Made by a program: the position numbers and the translations under genes. Positions 15,026 through 16,920 of a stretch of DNA of 16,920 nt are shown here, piece by piece. The DNA lies in assembly GCA_013821865.1 (NCBI GenBank), contig PNJM01000019.1, positions 1 through 16,920 on the forward strand, written 5' to 3'. The notes beneath the pieces are model-generated. The model had not been told where the DNA came from and did not search any database. It worked only from the letters and a program-made list of their open reading frames with translations. The first letter of the stretch is position 1. Every line of letters begins with the position of its first letter. This DNA is from Rhodocyclaceae bacterium (GTDB taxonomy: Bacteria; Pseudomonadota; Gammaproteobacteria; Burkholderiales; Rhodocyclaceae).

Positions 15026-16009
15026 ATGGCCATTGCACCCTATTCCGCGCTGACCCCCAATGCCGTCCTGAATGCCCTCGACAGCGTCGGTCTGCACGGC
15101 GACGGCCGCCTGCTCGCGCTCAACAGCTACGAGAACCGCGTCTATCAGATTGGCATGGAGGATGGACCGCCCCTCGTGGCAAAGTTCTATCGTCCGGAAC
15201 GCTGGACTGACGCCGCCATCCTCGAAGAGCACGCCTTCGTGCGCGAACTGGCCGAACGCGAGATTCCCGTCGTTCCGGCGCTCCCTCTCGCAGGGGAAAA
15301 AACGCTGCACGAGTTCGGCGGATTCCGCTTCGCCGTTTTTCCGAAACACGGCGGCCGCGCCCCCGAACTCGGCAATCCCGACACCCTCGAATGGATGGGC
15401 CGCTTCATCGGGCGCATTCACGCCATCGGCGCGCTGAAGCCCTTCAGCGAACGGCCCGTGCTGGACATCCGGAGTTTCGGCGAAGAACCGCGCGACTACC
15501 TGCTATCGCACGGCTTCATTCCGGCGGACCTCTCCGAAGCCTGGCGCAGCGTGGTGGCACAGGCGCTGGATGGGGTGCGGCGCTGCTTCGATCGTGCCGG
15601 TGCCGTGCGGATGCTGCGCCTGCACGGCGACTGCCATGCCGGCAACGTGTTGTGGACTGACGATGGTCCTCACTTCGTCGATTTCGACGACAGCCGCATG
15701 GGGCCGGCCGTGCAGGATCTGTGGATGCTGCTCTCGGGGGAGCGCACGGACATGACGCGGCAGCTGACCGACCTGCTCGCGGGTTATGAGAGCTTCAACG
15801 ACTTCGACCCCAGGGAGCTGCACCTGATCGAGGCGCTGCGCACATTGCGCCTGATTCACTACTCGGCGTGGATTGCGCGGCGATGGGACGATCCCGCGTT
15901 TCCGGCTGCGTTCCCGTGGTTCAACACACAGCGCTACTGGCAGGATCGCATCCTGGAACTGCGCGAGCAGATCGCCCTGATGGACGAGCCGCCGCTCCAG
16001 CCCGCCTGA
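15026..16009 (+). CDS. srkA: Stress response serine/threonine protein kinase SrkA (YihE/RdoA family)
   Basis: From ATG 15026 the protein has 327 residues, the family's usual size. It has a choline-kinase-like fold: ATP lysine Lys53 in LVAKFYRP, Glu68 in LEEHAFV, catalytic loop HGDCHAGN (200-207) with Asp202 and Asn207, and metal-binding VDFDD (218-222) followed by SRMGPAVQDLWML, nearly identical to the segment I recall for E. coli SrkA. In E. coli this kinase protects against oxidative and Cpx-linked stress and counters MazEF-type programmed death; the same role here is an inference. An ATG at 15017 is in frame, but it lies in the predicted -10 box. In E. coli srkA precedes dsbA; here no dsbA follows, and the gene is instead the last core gene before the truncated tRNA. 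Confidence 0.94.
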   Translation: MAIAPYSALTPNAVLNALDSVGLHGDGRLLALNSYENRVYQIGMEDGPPLVAKFYRPERWTDAAILEEHAFVRELAEREIPVVPALPLAGEKTLHEFGGFRFAVFPKHGGRAPELGNPDTLEWMGRFIGRIHAIGALKPFSERPVLDIRSFGEEPRDYLLSHGFIPADLSEAWRSVVAQALDGVRRCFDRAGAVRMLRLHGDCHAGNVLWTDDGPHFVDFDDSRMGPAVQDLWMLLSGERTDMTRQLTDLLAGYESFNDFDPRELHLIEALRTLRLIHYSAWIARRWDDPAFPAAFPWFNTQRYWQDRILELREQIALMDEPPLQPA

Positions 16010-16050
16010 GCATTCAGGAGGGACTTCACTTCCGGGCGCACCCAAAAGAA

Positions 16051-16076
16051 AAGGGGCTGGCCTAAGCCAACCCCTT
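16051..16076 (-). terminator. Rho-independent terminator of the truncated tRNA-Arg gene
   Basis: AAGGGG (16051-16056), one mismatch, TGGC (16058-16061), loop CTAA, GCCA (16066-16069), CCCCTT (16071-16076). On the minus strand the stem is followed by TTTTCTTTTGGG, a good T-tract; on the plus strand it is not. It lies 9 bp beyond the CCA end of the tRNA fragment, so it is most simply the native terminator of that tRNA. It faces away from srkA and would only act weakly for it. Confidence 0.8.
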
Positions 16077-16084
16077 GATGATAC

Positions 16085-16129
16085 TGGCGCGCCCGAAGAG
16101 ATTCGAACTCCTGACCCCTTGGTTCGTAG
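16085..16129 (-). other. 3' fragment of a tRNA-Arg(ACG) gene, likely attachment site remnant
   Basis: Read on the minus strand from 16129: anticodon loop CTACGAA (anticodon ACG), anticodon-stem 3' strand CCAAG, variable loop GGGTC, T-arm AGGAG-TTCGAAT-CTCTT, acceptor 3' strand CGGGCGC, discriminator G and an encoded CCA (16087-16085). The match to a normal tRNA-Arg stops at 16130: the 5' anticodon-stem strand should be CTTGG but is TTCTG, and no D-arm or acceptor 5' strand (GCGCCCG) follows. A functional tRNA cannot be made from this copy. Loss of the 5' half at the anticodon loop, with the native terminator still attached, is what integration of an element into a tRNA gene leaves at its far end. 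Confidence 0.75.
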
Positions 16130-16255
16130 GCAGAACAGGCTGCCTGTAGCTATTGATAAATCAGTCGCTTGTGACGCTTGCCAGGCTTCAAAACCGCTCG
16201 ATTCAGGCACACTGATGGCACAGTCGTTCATTGCACAACACAACCCCGCGAAAAC
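16130..16255. other. Non-coding border region of the putative integrated element
   Basis: No credible gene is seen here. The stretch is richer in A/T than the core region and holds short repeats: ACAGGctgCCTGT (inverted, 16135-16147), CGCTTG at 16166 and 16175 (and again at 16256), AAAACCGCT at 16190 and 16251, and GGCACA at 16206 and 16217, 11 bp apart. Clusters of short direct repeats beside a tRNA-derived core are typical of integrase arm-binding sites, but none is long enough to be conclusive. Confidence 0.35.
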
Positions 16256-16287
16256 CGCTTGTTAAGCGTTAATTAATACTTTACACT
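16256..16287 (+). promoter_or_regulatory. Predicted higBA promoter and operator
   Basis: TTGTTA (16259-16264), 17 bp, TACACT (16282-16287) is a well-spaced sigma70 promoter. The -35 is embedded in a perfect inverted repeat CGCTT-gtt-AAGCG (16256-16268), and the spacer holds the palindrome TTAATTAA (16269-16276); either could be the HigA operator for autorepression. The predicted start falls at or within one base of the higB ATG (16293), so the message may be leaderless. Confidence 0.6.
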
Positions 16288-16292
16288 CAATC

Positions 16293-16571
16293 ATGATTAG
16301 ATCGTTCCGGCACAAGGGACTGGAAGCATTCTTCCGAAAAGGCAGCAAGGCCGGCATCCAGCCCCACCACGCCGGAAAGTTGAAGCTGCAGCTTGGCTCC
16401 CTGGACAATGCCTCCCTGCCGGAGGACTTGAACGTGCCAGGCTGGCGGCTGCATCAACTCACCGGGAACCAGGCCGGCTTCTGGTCGATCACGGTGAATG
16501 GAAACTGGCGCGTCATTTTCCGATTCGAGGGAAAGGACGTGGAGCTGGTGGATTATCTCGATTACCACTGA
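16293..16571 (+). CDS. higB: Type II toxin HigB (RelE superfamily mRNA interferase)
   Basis: HigB toxins cleave mRNA on the ribosome. The 92-residue protein starts with the family N-terminus MIRSFRHKGLEAFFRKGSKAG and contains GWRLHQLTG, GFWSITVNGNWRVIFRF and the terminal VDYLDYH. Residues His54, Arg73 and Asp90-Tyr91-His92 fall at the positions I recall as functionally important in Proteus vulgaris HigB, so the toxin appears active. Where that homologue has Lys57 this one has Thr. There is no Shine-Dalgarno before the ATG, and the predicted start of transcription coincides with it. The toxin precedes its antitoxin, the typical HigBA order, with a 9-bp gap. It lies just inside the putative element border, where it could stabilise the element against loss. 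Confidence 0.95.
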   Translation: MIRSFRHKGLEAFFRKGSKAGIQPHHAGKLKLQLGSLDNASLPEDLNVPGWRLHQLTGNQAGFWSITVNGNWRVIFRFEGKDVELVDYLDYH

Positions 16572-16580
16572 GGAACTATC

Positions 16581-16871
16581 ATGAGCAGGATGCACAACCC
16601 TCCTCACCCTGGCGAAGTGCTGCGGGAATGGATGCCGGAAGGAATGACTGTTACCGAGGCGGCGGACGCTCTCGGCCTGAGCCGTGTCACGCTGTCGAAG
16701 ATCCTCAACACGCATGCCGGCATTACCGCCGACACGGCGCTCCGCCTGGCCAAGTGGCTGGGCACCTCGGCTGACCTCTGGATAGGGATGCAGGGACAGT
16801 ACGATCTTTGGCAAGCGGCCAAGAAACCTCGGCCGAAAATTCGTTCAATTGCAACAAAGCTTGCTGCCTAA
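16581..16871 (+). CDS. higA: Antitoxin HigA (XRE-type helix-turn-helix)
   Basis: The 96-residue protein neutralises HigB and represses its own operon by DNA binding. The family start [16 protein letters not shown] is followed by an XRE helix-turn-helix (about residues 23-62): [20 protein letters not shown], then [20 protein letters not shown], and the HigA-type ending [15 protein letters not shown] at 16570-16574, overlapping the higB stop, is its ribosome-binding site, so translation of antitoxin is coupled to toxin translation. The C-terminal tail is basic (KKPRPKIRS). The gene ends 49 bp before the end of the window. Confidence 0.95.
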   Translation: MSRMHNPPHPGEVLREWMPEGMTVTEAADALGLSRVTLSKILNTHAGITADTALRLAKWLGTSADLWIGMQGQYDLWQAAKKPRPKIRSIATKLAA

Positions 16872-16889
16872 TATTATCTGTACACTTCA

Positions 16890-16905
16890 TGCAGCCAGAG
16901 CTGCA
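16890..16905. other. Short perfect hairpin downstream of higA
   Basis: TGCAGC-caga-GCTGCA is a perfect 6-bp stem with a 4-nt loop, 19 bp after higA. No T-tract follows on the plus strand, so it may be only a weak transcript end or an RNA-stabilising structure. Confidence 0.3.
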
Positions 16906-16920
16906 CAGAATTGATAGTCT

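Noticed and set aside
12317..15421. A 1034-codon open frame on the minus strand spanning four genes
   Set aside because: It runs antisense or out of frame across the phosphodiesterase, DUF1614, nfi and srkA genes, all of which have clear family motifs. Its translation is low-complexity and rich in R, A, G and H, as expected of shadow frames in GC-rich DNA.
15503..16243. A 246-codon minus-strand open frame crossing srkA and the tRNA stub
   Set aside because: It is antisense to the conserved SrkA catalytic core and contains the translated tRNA fragment; frames that read through tRNA genes are a common false call.
1..16920. CRISPR array, restriction-modification, prophage structural or antiphage defence genes
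   Set aside because: I looked for regularly spaced repeats and for nuclease, methylase and capsid motifs on both strands. None is present apart from the higBA toxin-antitoxin pair.

Overview
The window is GC-rich chromosomal DNA that looks betaproteobacterial, most likely from a Rhodocyclales-type organism. The evidence is indirect: an intracellular polyhydroxyalkanoate depolymerase end, RF3, a PolX polymerase, an HPF/RaiA paralogue behind an FNR/ANR-type box, a Lon-like AAA_32 protease, a DUF1614 protein, SrkA, and two palindromic intergenic repeats of a style I associate with this class. There is no rRNA or intact tRNA, so the taxonomy is an inference.

Layout. 1-305: 3' end of a phaZ-like gene (+). 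329-377: REP-like palindrome containing the stop codon of prfC (RF3, - strand, 374-1957). 2051-2106: candidate structured leader in front of an MsbA-related ABC exporter (+, 2123-3919). 3973-6094 (-): an HPF/RaiA-family ribosome hibernation protein followed by polX. 6193-10616 (-): a three-gene unit transcribed in the order Lon-like protease, pncA (nicotinamidase), pncB (nicotinate phosphoribosyltransferase), behind a good sigma70-type promoter. 10786-13528 (+): an unrecognised 179-residue protein with a sigmaS-like -10 element, a small acidic protein behind an FNR/ANR-type box, a YbhB/YbcL protein and an alkaline-phosphatase-superfamily phosphodiesterase. 13525-14181 (-): DUF1614 membrane protein. 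14264-16009 (+): endonuclease V (nfi) and the stress kinase srkA. 16051-16129: an intrinsic terminator and the 3' part of a tRNA-Arg(ACG) gene, both on the - strand. 16130-16920: sequence that appears to have replaced the 5' half of that tRNA, carrying a complete higBA toxin-antitoxin pair.

How it fits together. Up to about 16.1 kb this is an ordinary core chromosome with a recurring theme of maintenance and stress survival: translation termination, ribosome hibernation, DNA repair (PolX, EndoV), protein quality control, NAD salvage and an oxidative-stress kinase. Two separate genes carry FNR/ANR-type boxes about 21-22 bp upstream of a plausible -10, suggesting oxygen-responsive control. The truncated tRNA-Arg is the best evidence for horizontal transfer: the right end of the window is probably the border of an element integrated in that tRNA gene, with higBA as its first cargo.

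I did not find a clearly new multi-gene system. The items most worth a second look are the island border, the two predicted FNR/ANR-type promoters, the sigmaS-like promoter with its inverted repeat, the alternative hairpins before the ABC exporter, and the protease-nicotinamidase coupling.
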